DNA from: Methylocystis echinoides
Lineage (GTDB): Bacteria > Pseudomonadota > Alphaproteobacteria > Rhizobiales > Beijerinckiaceae
Reading direction: 5' to 3'
Length of the DNA: 64,000 nucleotides
Assembly: GCF_040687965.1 (NCBI RefSeq)
Contig: NZ_CP156084.1
Coordinates: forward strand, 882,501 to 946,500
The position numbers and the translations under genes were made by a program. The notes under the pieces were generated by a model. The model saw only the letters and a list, made by a program, of their open reading frames with translations. It searched no databases and had not been told where the DNA came from. This document shows, piece by piece, positions 8,044 through 17,318 of this stretch. Position 1 is the stretch's first letter. Every line of letters starts with the position of its first letter.

Positions 8044-11000
8044 GGCCCGCGCCCCCGCGCCCGCATCGCGAGCGCGCGCGACAGCACATAGAAGATCGGC
8101 GTGAACAACAGGCCGAACAAAGTGACGCCGATCATGCCGCTGAACACAGCGACGCCGAGCGACTGCCGCATTTCGGCGCCGGCGCCATGCGACACGACGA
8201 GCGGCAACACGCCGAGGATGAAGGCGAGCGACGTCATCAGGATCGGCCGCAGACGCGTGCGCGCCGCCTCGATCGCCGCCGCGAAGCGGTCCTTGCCCTC
8301 GTCCTCGCCCTGGCGCGCGAATTCGACGATGAGGATCGCATTCTTGGCGGCGAGGCCGATCAGCACGACGAGGCCGATCTCGACGAGAATGTTCCGGTCC
8401 AACCCACGCAATGCGACGCCGCCCATGGCCGCGAGCACGCACATCGGCACGATAAGAATGACCGCGAGCGGCAGCACGAGGCTTTCGTAAAGCGCGGCGA
8501 GCAGCAGGAAGACGAAGACGACGGCGAGACCGAAGGCGAGCGCCGCGGTATTGCCGGCGAGCTTTTCCTGGAGCGCGATCTCCGTCCATTCGAAACCGAA
8601 GCCCTGCGGCAAGCTCTGCTTGGCGAGCGCTTCGATCATCGCGATGCCCTGTCCCGAAGACACGCCGCGATCGAGATTCACCTGCACTTCCGCGGCGGGA
8701 TAGAGATTGTAACGCGGCACGCGGAAGGCGCCGGTCGTGTCCTGAAAGTTGGCGATGGCGCCGAGCGGCGTCATCTCGCCCGTTGCGCTGCGCGTCTTGA
8801 GTTCGGAGATGTCGCGCAGCGTGAGACGGTGCGGATTATCCGCCTGCGCCATGACCCGGTAAGTGCGGCCAAGAATATTGAAGTCGTTGACGAAGACGGA
8901 GCCGAGATAGACCGACATGGTCTCGAAGACGCGCGAGATCGGCACGCCGATCATCTCCGCCTTGGTGCGGTCGATGTCGGCGAAGATCTGCGGCGTGCGC
9001 GTATTGAACAGCGTGAAGGCCTGCGCCACGCCGGGCAGATGCATGGCGGGGCCGGCGAGCGCCCATGTCGCGCCTTCGAGCGCCGGCAGCCCCATGCCGC
9101 CGCGATCCTGCACATAGCCCTTCAGGCCGCCGCCAGTGCCGATGCCGGGGACGGCGGGCGGCTCCAGCACGAAGACGAAAGCTTCCTTGATCGGCGACAA
9201 GGCCGTGCGCAAATCGTCGCGGATGCCAATCGCCGTGAGCCCCTGCTTGTGCCGCTCCGCGAAGGATTTCAGCGTGACGAAGATGACGCCGGAATTCGGG
9301 GCGTTGGTGAAGGTGGCGCCGTCGAACCCCGTGAACACCACGCTCGACTGCACGCCAGGCCGCTGGAGGATCATGTCGCTCGCCTGCCGCATGACGGCGT
9401 CGGTGCGCTCGAGAGAGGCGCCGGGCGGCAATTGGAAGGCGGCGATGAGATAGCCGCGGTCGAGCGTCGGAACCAGTCCCGTCGGCGTACGCCGCAGGAG
9501 CTCCAGCGCGACGCCGATCAGGCCGGCATAGACGATGAGCGACGCGAGCCCCACGCGCACGAGCCGCGCCGTCAGCACGCCGTAGCGTTCCGACATTTTC
9601 TCGAAAAGCGCGTTGAACCGCACGAAAAAGGCGTGGAGGAGCGTGAGGAGCCGGCCTTCGGGCTCCTTTTCCGCGCCCCTCGGCTTCAGCAGAATGGCGG
9701 CGAGCGCCGGCGACAGCGTCAGCGAGACGAAGGCCGAGATGAGCGTCGCCGAGGCGATGGTGATGGCGAACTGCTTATAAAAGGCGCCCTGGAGGCCGGT
9801 GATATAAGCGACCGGGATGAAGACCGCGCAAAGCACGAGCGCAATGGCGATGAGCGCGCCCCCGACCTCGTCCATCGTCTTGTGCGCAGCCTCCTTCGGC
9901 GTCATGCCATGGTCGAGATAGCGCTCGACGTTTTCGACGACGACGATCGCGTCGTCGACGACGATGCCGATCGCGAGCACGAGGCCGAAGAGCGACAGCG
10001 TATTGAAGGTGAGGCCGACGAGCTTCATCACCGCGAAGCTGCCGATGAGCGAGACCGGAATGGCCGCCACCGGAATGATGGCGGCGCGCCAGGTCTGCAG
10101 AAACAGGATGACGACGACGACAACCAGCAGAATCGCCTCGACGAGCGTGCGCACGACCTGATCGACGGATTGCTGGATGAACTCCGTCGGGTTGTAGACG
10201 ATTGAATAGTCGATTCCGGCCGGGAACTGCTTCTTCGCCTCGACCATCGCCGCCTCCACCGCCTCGGAGGTGGCGAGCGCATTGGAGCCGGGCTTCTGGA
10301 AGATCGCGATGGCCGTCGCCGGATCGCGATCGAGATAGGCGTTGACCGTATAGTCCTGCGCGCCGATCTCGACGCGCGCCACGTCGCGCAGGCGCACTTG
10401 CCCCTCCGCGTCGGAGCGCAGCACAATGTCGGCGAATTGGGCGGGCTCGGAGAGGCGCCCGAGCGTGCGCACGGAGAGCTGAAAGGCGCCCGGAGACGCC
10501 GCCGGCGGCTGGTTGATGGCGCCCGCCGCGACCTGCAGATTGGCGGCGCGCAGGGCCATGACGACTTCGCCCGCCGTCATGCCGCGCGCGGCGATCTTGT
10601 CGGGGTCGAGCCAGACGCGCATCGAATAGTCGCGCGCGCCGAAAACCCGGACGTCGCCCACGCCCTCGAGGCGCGCCAGCACGTCGCGCACATAGAGCGT
10701 CGCATAATTTGAAATATATTGCTGCGTGCGCGAACCGTCGGGCGAGCGCAGATGCACGACCATCATCAGATCGGGCGAAGCTTTCTTGACGACGACGCCG
10801 AAGCGCTGCACCTCCTCCGGCAGGCGCGGCGTCGCGATCGCCACCCGGTTTTGCACCAGAACCTGCGCCAGATCGATATTTACGCCGGTCTTGAACACCA
10901 CATTGATCGTCAACAGCCCGTCGCCTGTCGATTGCGAGGCGATATAGAGCATGTCGTCGACGCCGTTGACCTCCTGCTCGATCGGCGAGGCGACGGTCTG

Positions 11001-11180
11001 GGCGATCACCTCGGCCGACGCGCCCGGATAGGTCGCGGTAATCGCCACCGTCGGCGGCGCGATGTCGGGATATTCCGACACGGGCAAGGTCCGCGCGGCG
11101 ATGAGGCCGGCGATGGTGAGCAGCATGGAGAGGACGGCGGCGAAGATCGGCCGTTCGATGAAGAAATGCGGAAAGCGCAT
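8040..11180 (-). CDS. RND efflux pump inner-membrane transporter (HAE1 family)
   Basis: A 1046-residue proton-driven exporter of the AcrB/MexB type, which expels hydrophobic compounds through a tripartite channel. The N-terminus MRFPHFFIERPIFA and the proton-relay pair D409/D410 in GIVVDDAIVVVENVER are typical, and the length is normal. It starts 8 nt after the adaptor gene stop, so the two are co-transcribed. No outer-membrane TolC-type gene or TetR regulator is adjacent, so the pump probably borrows a channel encoded elsewhere. The substrate cannot be predicted. Confidence 0.96.
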   Translation of the reverse strand: MRFPHFFIERPIFAAVLSMLLTIAGLIAARTLPVSEYPDIAPPTVAITATYPGASAEVIAQTVASPIEQEVNGVDDMLYIASQSTGDGLLTINVVFKTGVNIDLAQVLVQNRVAIATPRLPEEVQRFGVVVKKASPDLMMVVHLRSPDGSRTQQYISNYATLYVRDVLARLEGVGDVRVFGARDYSMRVWLDPDKIAARGMTAGEVVMALRAANLQVAAGAINQPPAASPGAFQLSVRTLGRLSEPAQFADIVLRSDAEGQVRLRDVARVEIGAQDYTVNAYLDRDPATAIAIFQKPGSNALATSEAVEAAMVEAKKQFPAGIDYSIVYNPTEFIQQSVDQVVRTLVEAILLVVVVVILFLQTWRAAIIPVAAIPVSLIGSFAVMKLVGLTFNTLSLFGLVLAIGIVVDDAIVVVENVERYLDHGMTPKEAAHKTMDEVGGALIAIALVLCAVFIPVAYITGLQGAFYKQFAITIASATLISAFVSLTLSPALAAILLKPRGAEKEPEGRLLTLLHAFFVRFNALFEKMSERYGVLTARLVRVGLASLIVYAGLIGVALELLRRTPTGLVPTLDRGYLIAAFQLPPGASLERTDAVMRQASDMILQRPGVQSSVVFTGFDGATFTNAPNSGVIFVTLKSFAERHKQGLTAIGIRDDLRTALSPIKEAFVFVLEPPAVPGIGTGGGLKGYVQDRGGMGLPALEGATWALAGPAMHLPGVAQAFTLFNTRTPQIFADIDRTKAEMIGVPISRVFETMSVYLGSVFVNDFNILGRTYRVMAQADNPHRLTLRDISELKTRSATGEMTPLGAIANFQDTTGAFRVPRYNLYPAAEVQVNLDRGVSSGQGIAMIEALAKQSLPQGFGFEWTEIALQEKLAGNTAALAFGLAVVFVFLLLAALYESLVLPLAVILIVPMCVLAAMGGVALRGLDRNILVEIGLVVLIGLAAKNAILIVEFARQGEDEGKDRFAAAIEAARTRLRPILMTSLAFILGVLPLVVSHGAGAEMRQSLGVAVFSGMIGVTLFGLLFTPIFYVLSRALAMRARGRGP

Positions 11181-11188
11181 GTGTTTTG

Positions 11189-12355
11189 CTAATTCCCCAG
11201 CGGGACGATTGCGGCTTCGCTCGGCGCGACCGTCGCGCCCGGCCGCACCATGGGATTGGCGAGGCCCGCGGTGATGACGAGATCGTCGCGGTCGAGGCCA
11301 GCGAGCACGACGCGCAATCCCTTATGCAGGGGCCCGAGCGTGACCGGCTTGGCGACGACCTTGTGATCCGGCGTCACCGCCATCACGACCTTGCTCGTCT
11401 GGTCGGAGGCGACCGCCGCGTCGGGGATGAGCAGCGCCGACGCGTCGCCGCCATTGAGCCGCGCCCGGCCGAAGGCGCCGGGAGTGAGGAACAGATCCTT
11501 GTTGGGGATCACCGCGCGGGCGCGGATCGTGCCGGAATGGACGTTGAGCTGATTGTCCAGAAAGTCGATTGTCCCCTTGCGCTTCCACTCGGTCTCGTCG
11601 GCGAGCCTGATGTAGGCCGGCGTCTGCCCCGCCTTCTGGTGGCCCGCGCCGCTGCGCGCGTAATGCAGAAAATCCGATTCCGAGACGTCGAACTCGAAAT
11701 AGATCGGATCGAGCGTCACGATGGTCGTGAGCAGGGTTGCCCCCGCCTGCACCAGATTGCCGATGTCGATGCGCCGGTCGGAGACGCGGCCCGCGATCGG
11801 CGCCCGCACCTGCGTCCATTCGAGATTGAGTTCGGCGTTGTGCAGCGACGCCTCGGCGCCCAGGAGCTGGGCGCGGGCGGAGTCGGAGCCGCCGCGCCGC
11901 TGGTCCATGTCGCGCCGGGTGATGGCGCCGCCGCCAACGAGCGATTCGCCTCGTGCGGCGTCTCTCGACAGCATGGTGGTCTGCGCCTGCATGCGCGCGA
12001 CGTCGGCGCGGGCGCTGTCGACCGCGATCTGATAGGGGCGCGGATCAATGGTGAAGAGCAAATCGCCCGCCTTCACGATCTGGCCGTCGGTAAAATGGAT
12101 CTTTTCGACCGCGCCGGAGACGCGCGGGCGCACTTCCACGCGCTGCACGGCGGCGAATCGGCCGGTAAATTCGTCCCAACGCGGAACCGTCTCGGAAAGC
12201 GGATGGGCTACTGTGACGCTCGGCGGCGGCGGGGCCGAGGGGGCCCCCTCTTGAGCGCCCGCAGCCAGCTTGACGGCGACGAGGGCGGCGACGGCGAGCC
12301 CGCCCAAGCCTAGCCAAATGCGGCGCGGATTGGCGAGTAATCGCGTGAATTCCAT
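11189..12355 (-). CDS. RND efflux periplasmic adaptor (membrane fusion protein)
   Basis: A 388-residue adaptor of the AcrA/MexA family linking the RND pump to an outer-membrane channel. An N-terminal membrane anchor (about 14-33) is followed by a Pro-rich segment. Then come the lipoyl half-motif around VEVRPRVSGAVEKIHF, a helical hairpin near 110-165 and a beta-barrel region. There is no lipobox cysteine, so it is anchored by the N-terminal helix. First gene of a two-gene operon, divergent from the HdeA-like genes. Confidence 0.94.
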   Translation of the reverse strand: MEFTRLLANPRRIWLGLGGLAVAALVAVKLAAGAQEGAPSAPPPPSVTVAHPLSETVPRWDEFTGRFAAVQRVEVRPRVSGAVEKIHFTDGQIVKAGDLLFTIDPRPYQIAVDSARADVARMQAQTTMLSRDAARGESLVGGGAITRRDMDQRRGGSDSARAQLLGAEASLHNAELNLEWTQVRAPIAGRVSDRRIDIGNLVQAGATLLTTIVTLDPIYFEFDVSESDFLHYARSGAGHQKAGQTPAYIRLADETEWKRKGTIDFLDNQLNVHSGTIRARAVIPNKDLFLTPGAFGRARLNGGDASALLIPDAAVASDQTSKVVMAVTPDHKVVAKPVTLGPLHKGLRVVLAGLDRDDLVITAGLANPMVRPGATVAPSEAAIVPLGN

Positions 12356-12593
12356 GGATTCTGATCTCGGGTGAGAGGGAAAACGGCGTCTGCAACGCGG
12401 CCGCGCGGCTGAAACTAGGACAGTCTCCCCCCGACGTCCATACTTGCCAGCCAGATAGGCTTGCTGCTTGCGTCGCTTGGACTTGACTACCCAGCTGTGC
12501 CATTGTCCGCGCGGCCGTCGCAGGGGGTGTCGCCGGCGAAAGCCGGCGGCGACGCTCCACGTCGGCCAGGGGATTATTGCTAAGGAGAGCTAG

Positions 12594-12890
12594 ATGAAAA
12601 AACTTATCGTCGCGCTGGCGCTCGCCGGCGCGCTCGCGCCGACGCTGTCGCAGGCGCAGGTGAAGATCGACATGATGAAGGTGACCTGCGGGGAAGTGCT
12701 CGCCATGTCGCCGGACGATCAGGCGGACTTCGCCGCCTTCATGAGCGGCTTCTTCTCACAGAGAGCCGGCCGCAGCTTCATCGACATGGCCCTGTTCCAG
12801 AAGAACGTCGCAAGCGTGATGGATTGGTGCAAGTCCAATAAGGACACGTCGGTGATGGTGGGCCTCGAGCGCGCCACTGAGAAGAAGTAA
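12594..12890 (+). CDS. HdeA/HdeB-family periplasmic protein, copy 1
   Basis: A 98-residue secreted protein with signal peptide MKKLIVALALAGALAPTLSQA. HdeA and HdeB are small acid-activated periplasmic chaperones in E. coli. This one keeps the family pattern: a cysteine near the start of the mature domain (C32 in VTCGEVLAM) and one near the end (C79 in VMDWCK), which would form the disulfide. AAGGAG precedes the ATG. It is followed 19 nt later by a paralogue and then a terminator. Chaperone activity is inferred from family only. Confidence 0.8.
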   Translation: MKKLIVALALAGALAPTLSQAQVKIDMMKVTCGEVLAMSPDDQADFAAFMSGFFSQRAGRSFIDMALFQKNVASVMDWCKSNKDTSVMVGLERATEKK

Positions 12891-12909
12891 GCAGAGGACG
12901 GCAAGCCAC

Positions 12910-13203
12910 ATGATCCGCAACGTCATTCTCGCCGGCGTCGCCGGCGCTTTCATGATCGCCGCCCCGGCCTCCGCGCAGGTCACGATCGACATGTCCGAGA
13001 TTACCTGCAAGGACTTCGCGGGCTACGATCCCGACACCAAGAACTTCATCGGCAATTGGATGCGCGGCTACTGGATGTCGACGAAGAACCTCACGGTGAT
13101 CGACACGCGCTACGTGAAGCGCAACACCGAGAAGATCGAGCGCTACTGCAGCAAGCTGCCGAAATCGCCGCTCATGCAGGCCATTCAGAAGAACGCCCGC
13201 TAA
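12910..13203 (+). CDS. HdeA/HdeB-family periplasmic protein, copy 2
   Basis: A 97-residue paralogue of the preceding gene with its own signal peptide (MIRNVILAGVAGAFMIAAPASA). The conserved cysteines are C33 (EITCKDF) and C80 (IERYC), and the domain is clearly diverged from copy 1. The two likely form one operon closed by the terminator at 13212. By analogy with HdeA/HdeB, paired copies could form heterodimers or work at different pH values, but that is inference. Confidence 0.8.
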   Translation: MIRNVILAGVAGAFMIAAPASAQVTIDMSEITCKDFAGYDPDTKNFIGNWMRGYWMSTKNLTVIDTRYVKRNTEKIERYCSKLPKSPLMQAIQKNAR

Positions 13204-13211
13204 AGGCGCGA

Positions 13212-13237
13212 AGCCCGGCCGCTGGCCGGGCTTTTTT
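13212..13237 (+). terminator. Rho-independent terminator after the HdeA-like pair
   Basis: A 9-bp perfect GC-rich stem (AGCCCGGCC at 13212-13220, GGCCGGGCT at 13224-13232) with a 3-base loop is followed by TTTTTT. It begins 8 nt after the stop codon. Confidence 0.92.
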
Positions 13238-13382
13238 ATGCGCGGCAGCGGGGCGCGCCCCGGCGCCGCCGATAGCCGAAGCGCCGCCGTTTGCGAAGTC
13301 TTAAGACCGTTGACGGATTATTGACCTTATGGGGCGAATTGGATCGACCGTCGGTCAAGTTTTCTCCAGTGTGAAAAAAGGC

Positions 13383-13403
13383 TTTCGGCTGAAACCGCCG
13401 AAA
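13383..13403 (+). other. Hairpin in the leader of the outer-membrane protein gene
   Basis: TTTCGGC (13383-13389) and GCCGAAA (13397-13403) form a perfect 7-bp stem with a 7-base loop, ending 24 nt before the ATG at 13428. It may stabilise or regulate the mRNA; nothing further supports a role. Confidence 0.35.
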
Positions 13404-13427
13404 CCGAAGTAGCGTAAGGGTTCAGTA

Positions 13428-14234
13428 ATGAAAAAAATCGGTCTTCTCACGGCGGCCTGCCTCGCCGCGCTCAGCGGCGCCGCCTTCGCGGCCGACCTGC
13501 CGTATCGCAAAGCGGCCCCCGCCTTCGTGCCCCCGCCGCCGCCGCCCCCGATGTGGACCGGCTTTTACGCGGGTCTCAACCTCGGCGGCGGCTGGAGCGC
13601 CAACAGCGTCAATCCCTCCGCCATGACGCCTTATGTGAGCACGGCGACAGGCGGCATTTACTACTTGCCGGGCAACAACAATGGCGGCAGCAACGCCGGC
13701 GGCGTCGTGGGCGGCGGTCAGCTCGGCTATAATTACCAGATCGGGCCAAGCTTCGTCGTGGGCGTCGAAACCGATTTCCAGGGCACGAGCATGCGCTCGG
13801 GCGGCAACAACAACTTCGCCGTCTATCCCGATCCGATCATCCCTGGCGCCTATCTCACGCCCTTGTGGCCCGCCGGCAATTCGGGCATCGCGTTAAACTG
13901 GTTTGGCACCGTCCGCGGTCGCGCCGGCTTCCTGATCACGCCGACGCTGCTCGCCTACGGCACGGGCGGCTTCGCTTATGGCGGCGTTTCGGCGGGCAAC
14001 TTCAACAACACGCGCACCGGCTGGACCGCCGGCGGCGGCGTCGAATGGATGTTCCTGCCGAACTGGTCGGCGAAGGCGGAGTATCTTTACACCGACCTCA
14101 ACAGCGGCGGCTCGACGGGTCCTTTCGGTTTTCAGGTCGGCTACCATCGTCATCCGCAGATCAATACGGTGCGCGCCGGCGTGAATTATCATTTCAACTG
14201 GGGCGCAGCAGCTCCGGCTGTCGCCAACTACTGA
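13428..14234 (+). CDS. Outer-membrane beta-barrel protein (Omp25/31-like porin family)
   Basis: A 268-residue protein with signal peptide MKKIGLLTAACLAALSGAAFA, cleaved before ADLPYRKAAP, a mature start common in alphaproteobacterial Omp25/Omp31-type proteins. A polyproline stretch (about 36-42) precedes MWTGFYAGLNLGGGW, the first beta-strand. Later GYNYQIG, AEYLYTDL and a C-terminal GVNYHFNW aromatic end fit an eight-strand barrel. It is monocistronic, with a hairpin leader and its own terminator. Confidence 0.88.
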   Translation: MKKIGLLTAACLAALSGAAFAADLPYRKAAPAFVPPPPPPPMWTGFYAGLNLGGGWSANSVNPSAMTPYVSTATGGIYYLPGNNNGGSNAGGVVGGGQLGYNYQIGPSFVVGVETDFQGTSMRSGGNNNFAVYPDPIIPGAYLTPLWPAGNSGIALNWFGTVRGRAGFLITPTLLAYGTGGFAYGGVSAGNFNNTRTGWTAGGGVEWMFLPNWSAKAEYLYTDLNSGGSTGPFGFQVGYHRHPQINTVRAGVNYHFNWGAAAPAVANY

Positions 14235-14277
14235 GCGAAGGGGCGCCCCCCCTTCCCTTCTTGCAGAGATGACGACA

Positions 14278-14309
14278 AAGGCCCGGCCCGTCAGGACCGG
14301 GCCTTTTCG
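14278..14309 (+). terminator. Rho-independent terminator after the beta-barrel gene
   Basis: Arms AAGGCCCGG (14278-14286) and CCGGGCCTT (14297-14305) with a short internal loop are followed by TT. The T-tract is short, but the stem is strong. Confidence 0.75.
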
Positions 14310-14463
14310 CGTCAGCGCGCACGCAGCGCTTGAAACATGCTTCTCGCTTCCCGCGGCAGTTTGCAAAAATAGTCCGGTTTCGTTTTCTGCCGGCGGAAAT
14401 GACGCGCATCAGCTTGCCTATGTCCGTCCGCGCTTCTAGTGGAGAGTTAGTCCTGCGATCAGA

Positions 14464-16455
14464 ATGCGTCTGAAAGCTGAGCAGGAGACGCTCGCGCAAA
14501 TGTATTGGTCAAGTCGCTATCTTTTTGCGCTCCTCGCCGTCCTCGCCGCGGCGGCGCTCAGGTTCCGGCTTGACGGCGTCGTGCATAACCAGCCCTTCGT
14601 GACCTTCATCTTCGCGGTGCTGCTGGTCGCCGCCTTCGCCGGCTCGGGCCCGGCTCTCGTCGCAACGATTCTTTCGTCTGTCGCAGGCGTTTATTTCTTC
14701 ATGGAGCCCGCGGGCGCCTTCAAGGCGTTATCGAGCGACAATCTCGTGCGGCTGATCGCCTTCTCGGCCATTGGGCTCAGCATCTCCGTTCTCACCGAAG
14801 CGCGAACTCGGGCGATCCGGGCGGCGGTCGATGCGCAAGTGCAGGCCGCCGAGGCGCGCAACCGTCAACTCGCTGAAGAGAAAATCCGAAAGCGCGAGGA
14901 ATTCCTGCGCGGCGTGCTCGACTCGCTGCCGCATGAGATCGCGGTGATCGACGCCGGAGGCGCAATTCTTGCGATCAACAGCCGCTGGGAATGTTTCGCC
15001 CGCGGCAATGACGGCTCCGTGGAGATCGGCGCGAATTATCTCGACGTGAGCCGCGCCGCAGCCGAGAAAGGCGACTGTTTCGCGCGTGAGGCGCTGGACG
15101 GGATACAGCGCGTATCGAGCGGCGATATCGAGGAATTCTCGATGGAGTATCCATGCCACGCGCCGGATCGGGAACGATGGTTCCTGATGCATGCGGCGCG
15201 CGCGCATTGCGCGCCCGCGGCGGTCGTCATCAGCCACACGGACATCACCGAACGCGTGCGCGCGGAGAGAAGCCGCTCCGAGCTTATGGAAAAATTGCGC
15301 GAGTCCGACAGGCGCAAGGACGAGTTTCTGGCGACGCTCGCGCATGAGCTGCGCAATCCGTTGTCGCCCATTCGAAACGCCGTGCATGTCCTCCAAAGGG
15401 ATGCGGAGGAAGGGAAGTGGAAGGCGCGCGATGTCGCCGTTCTGGAGATTGCCGACCGCCAGTCCCAGCATCTCAACCGCCTCGTCGACGACCTTCTGGA
15501 AGTGTCGCGCATCACCAGGGGCAAGATCGAGCTCAAGAAACAGCCCATCGACATCGCCGAGGCGCTGCGCAATGCGCTGGACATGGCGCGCCCGTCGATT
15601 GAATGCGGCAAACACACGCTCGACATCGTCATGCCGCCGGAACCGCTCATGGTCGACGGCGACCCGGTGCGACTGGCCCAGCTCTTCGCCAATCTTCTCA
15701 ACAACGCGGCGAAATACACTGACCCGGGCGGGAGGATCACGCTGAGCGCCGAGGCGAAGGACGGCGCCGCGGTTATCGTCGTGCGCGACAATGGCGTCGG
15801 GATCCCAAAGGAGATGCTGCCGCATGTCTTCGATCTCTTCACGCAGGTCGACCGGACGCTCGGTCGCGCCCAGGGCGGCATCGGCGTCGGTCTTGCGCTC
15901 GTGCGTCGCATCGCGGAACTGCACGGCGGCGCCGTCGAAGCGCAAAGCGACGGCCTCGGCACGGGAAGCGCCTTCACGATCCGTCTGCCCCTGAGCGTCT
16001 GCGAGCCGTCGGACAAGACGGCGGAGACGAAGCGCGAAGCGTTCGACGAGACCAGTGCGCGCCGCGTTCTCGTAATCGACGACGAACGCGACGTCGCGGA
16101 CAGTCTCGTGACGCTGCTCGAGACCTTCGGCGCCACGGTACGCGCCGCCTATAGCGGCGCTGAGGGAACCACGGCGGCCGCCGAGTTCCGGCCCGATCTC
16201 ATCTTCCTCGACCTCGGCATGCCGCAACTCGACGGCTATGAAACCGCGCGTCGCATCCGCGCCCTGCCCGAAGGACGGGCGGCGACGCTCGTGGCGCTCA
16301 CGGGATGGGGACCGGACCAGATTCGAGAGCGGGCGCGCGAGGCGGGTTTCGACGCCGAGCTCACCAAGCCCGCAACCCTGCCGGCCTTGCGGCGACTGCT
16401 GGCCGACGCCTCGCCGGCGCGCGTTACGCGGGCCGCGGCGCAGAACGACGTTTGA
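14464..16455 (+). CDS. Hybrid sensor histidine kinase with receiver domain
   Basis: A 663-residue membrane kinase. Residues about 17-110 form a KdpD-like DUF4118 four-helix membrane region, followed by a coiled segment (115-145) and a PAS domain (about 148-265). The HisKA box has phospho-acceptor H294 (LAHELRNP). The ATPase domain has its N-box around N410-N414 and DNGVGI at 442-447. The C-terminal receiver has D583 with D539/D540 and K636. The start is uncertain; a second ATG lies at 14500. No response-regulator gene with an output domain is adjacent, so the signal and targets are unknown. Confidence 0.9.
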   Translation: MRLKAEQETLAQMYWSSRYLFALLAVLAAAALRFRLDGVVHNQPFVTFIFAVLLVAAFAGSGPALVATILSSVAGVYFFMEPAGAFKALSSDNLVRLIAFSAIGLSISVLTEARTRAIRAAVDAQVQAAEARNRQLAEEKIRKREEFLRGVLDSLPHEIAVIDAGGAILAINSRWECFARGNDGSVEIGANYLDVSRAAAEKGDCFAREALDGIQRVSSGDIEEFSMEYPCHAPDRERWFLMHAARAHCAPAAVVISHTDITERVRAERSRSELMEKLRESDRRKDEFLATLAHELRNPLSPIRNAVHVLQRDAEEGKWKARDVAVLEIADRQSQHLNRLVDDLLEVSRITRGKIELKKQPIDIAEALRNALDMARPSIECGKHTLDIVMPPEPLMVDGDPVRLAQLFANLLNNAAKYTDPGGRITLSAEAKDGAAVIVVRDNGVGIPKEMLPHVFDLFTQVDRTLGRAQGGIGVGLALVRRIAELHGGAVEAQSDGLGTGSAFTIRLPLSVCEPSDKTAETKREAFDETSARRVLVIDDERDVADSLVTLLETFGATVRAAYSGAEGTTAAAEFRPDLIFLDLGMPQLDGYETARRIRALPEGRAATLVALTGWGPDQIRERAREAGFDAELTKPATLPALRRLLADASPARVTRAAAQNDV

Positions 16456-16559
16456 ACCTGTTTCTTTGCTCGCTTCTCAGCGCGGCCGCATCATCGTCAC
16501 AATCACAGCGTGTTTTGCGCCTTCGGGCGAAGGGGCAAAGAACAAGGTCTGGAACTGGA

Positions 16560-16850
16560 ATGAAAAAGCTCATCCTCTTGGCTGGCTGCGCGGCGGCGGC
16601 GATGACCACCGTCGAGGCCGACGCCAAGCCTTCTCCGGCTGTCGCGGTCAGCGTTGTGTTGTCGCGGCCGACGCCCGCGGCGCGCAAGGCGGAAATCGGC
16701 CGACAGGTCGCGCTTATGTGCAATCTCTCGCTGTCCGCAGACGAATTGAACCGGGCTTCGGCCTTCATCGAAGCAAACAGGGCCAGAGGCGTGCACTGGG
16801 TCGCCGACCAGATCAGCCGGAGCGAGTTGAGCTACGCCTGCGGCGATTAA
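16560..16850 (+). CDS. Small secreted protein of unknown function
   Basis: A 96-residue protein with a plausible signal peptide (MKKLILLAGCAAAAMTTVEADA). The mature part has two cysteines (in LMCNLS and SYACGD) that could form a disulfide, and helices rich in Ala/Arg. I do not recognise a family. The start is chosen for the signal peptide; no strong ribosome site is visible. Its last 4 bases overlap the end of the convergent NepR-like ORF. Confidence 0.6.
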   Translation: MKKLILLAGCAAAAMTTVEADAKPSPAVAVSVVLSRPTPAARKAEIGRQVALMCNLSLSADELNRASAFIEANRARGVHWVADQISRSELSYACGD

Positions 16851-17116
16851 AGGCGACAGCCGCGCGGCGCATCCGACGCGCTGCGGCCCGCGGCTCGCTC
16901 CTTCGCTGCGAGACGATCAAGCAGGAACGCAACCTCGAAGGGAAGCGGCGCGGCGAGCGTGTCCCTCAGCGCCTGCCGAACGGCTGCTCCGAGTTGGGCC
17001 TGCATGAGAGACTCGTCGCGGGCCCGATTCACTGGTTTATACTCCGAGTCTCTCACAAGCGGCGGCCTGCTCTTGGTGGGCGAGGCGGCGCCGCCCTTCA
17101 TGCGTATGTCCGACAT
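16847..17116 (-). CDS. Possible NepR-like anti-sigma factor
   Basis: An 89-residue ORF whose residues 42-70 match the NepR pattern G-x3-R-x9-P-x-P-x5-LL-x2-L with the same spacing (LGAAVRQALRD, then APLPFEVAFLLDRL). NepR sequesters the general-stress sigma factor EcfG until phosphorylated PhyR removes it. Third-position GC is roughly 75%, compatible with coding. There is no good ribosome site, and ATGs at 17101 and 17005 are also possible. The usual NepR tyrosine is replaced by Leu, and PVPDR becomes PLPFE. It lies beside a GGAAC-N16-CGTT promoter. The NepR assignment is inference from motif spacing. Confidence 0.45.
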   Translation of the reverse strand: MSDIRMKGGAASPTKSRPPLVRDSEYKPVNRARDESLMQAQLGAAVRQALRDTLAAPLPFEVAFLLDRLAAKERAAGRSASDAPRGCRL

Positions 17117-17318
17117 GAGTGAGATGTGACGCGTGAGGCGGGCTTTCGAGCGTCGCCGTGCGCGGATGCGGCGCCGAGCCCGGCGCCCTCTCCTTCTGTA
17201 AGGAGACCCGGCGAGCCTGGCCCGCAGCGGACAAAGTTCACAAGCTGCGAGGCTGCAACCGCCGGCCATGTCGCGCGGCTGACCAAGGAGATTGGCGCCA
17301 GGGTCCATCGCCCCCTCA

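Noticed and set aside
7785-10205. An 806-codon plus-strand open frame opposite the RND pump gene.
   Set aside because: Full of Arg/Asp/His/Glu runs with no domain; a typical antisense shadow of a high-GC gene with clear RND motifs on the other strand.
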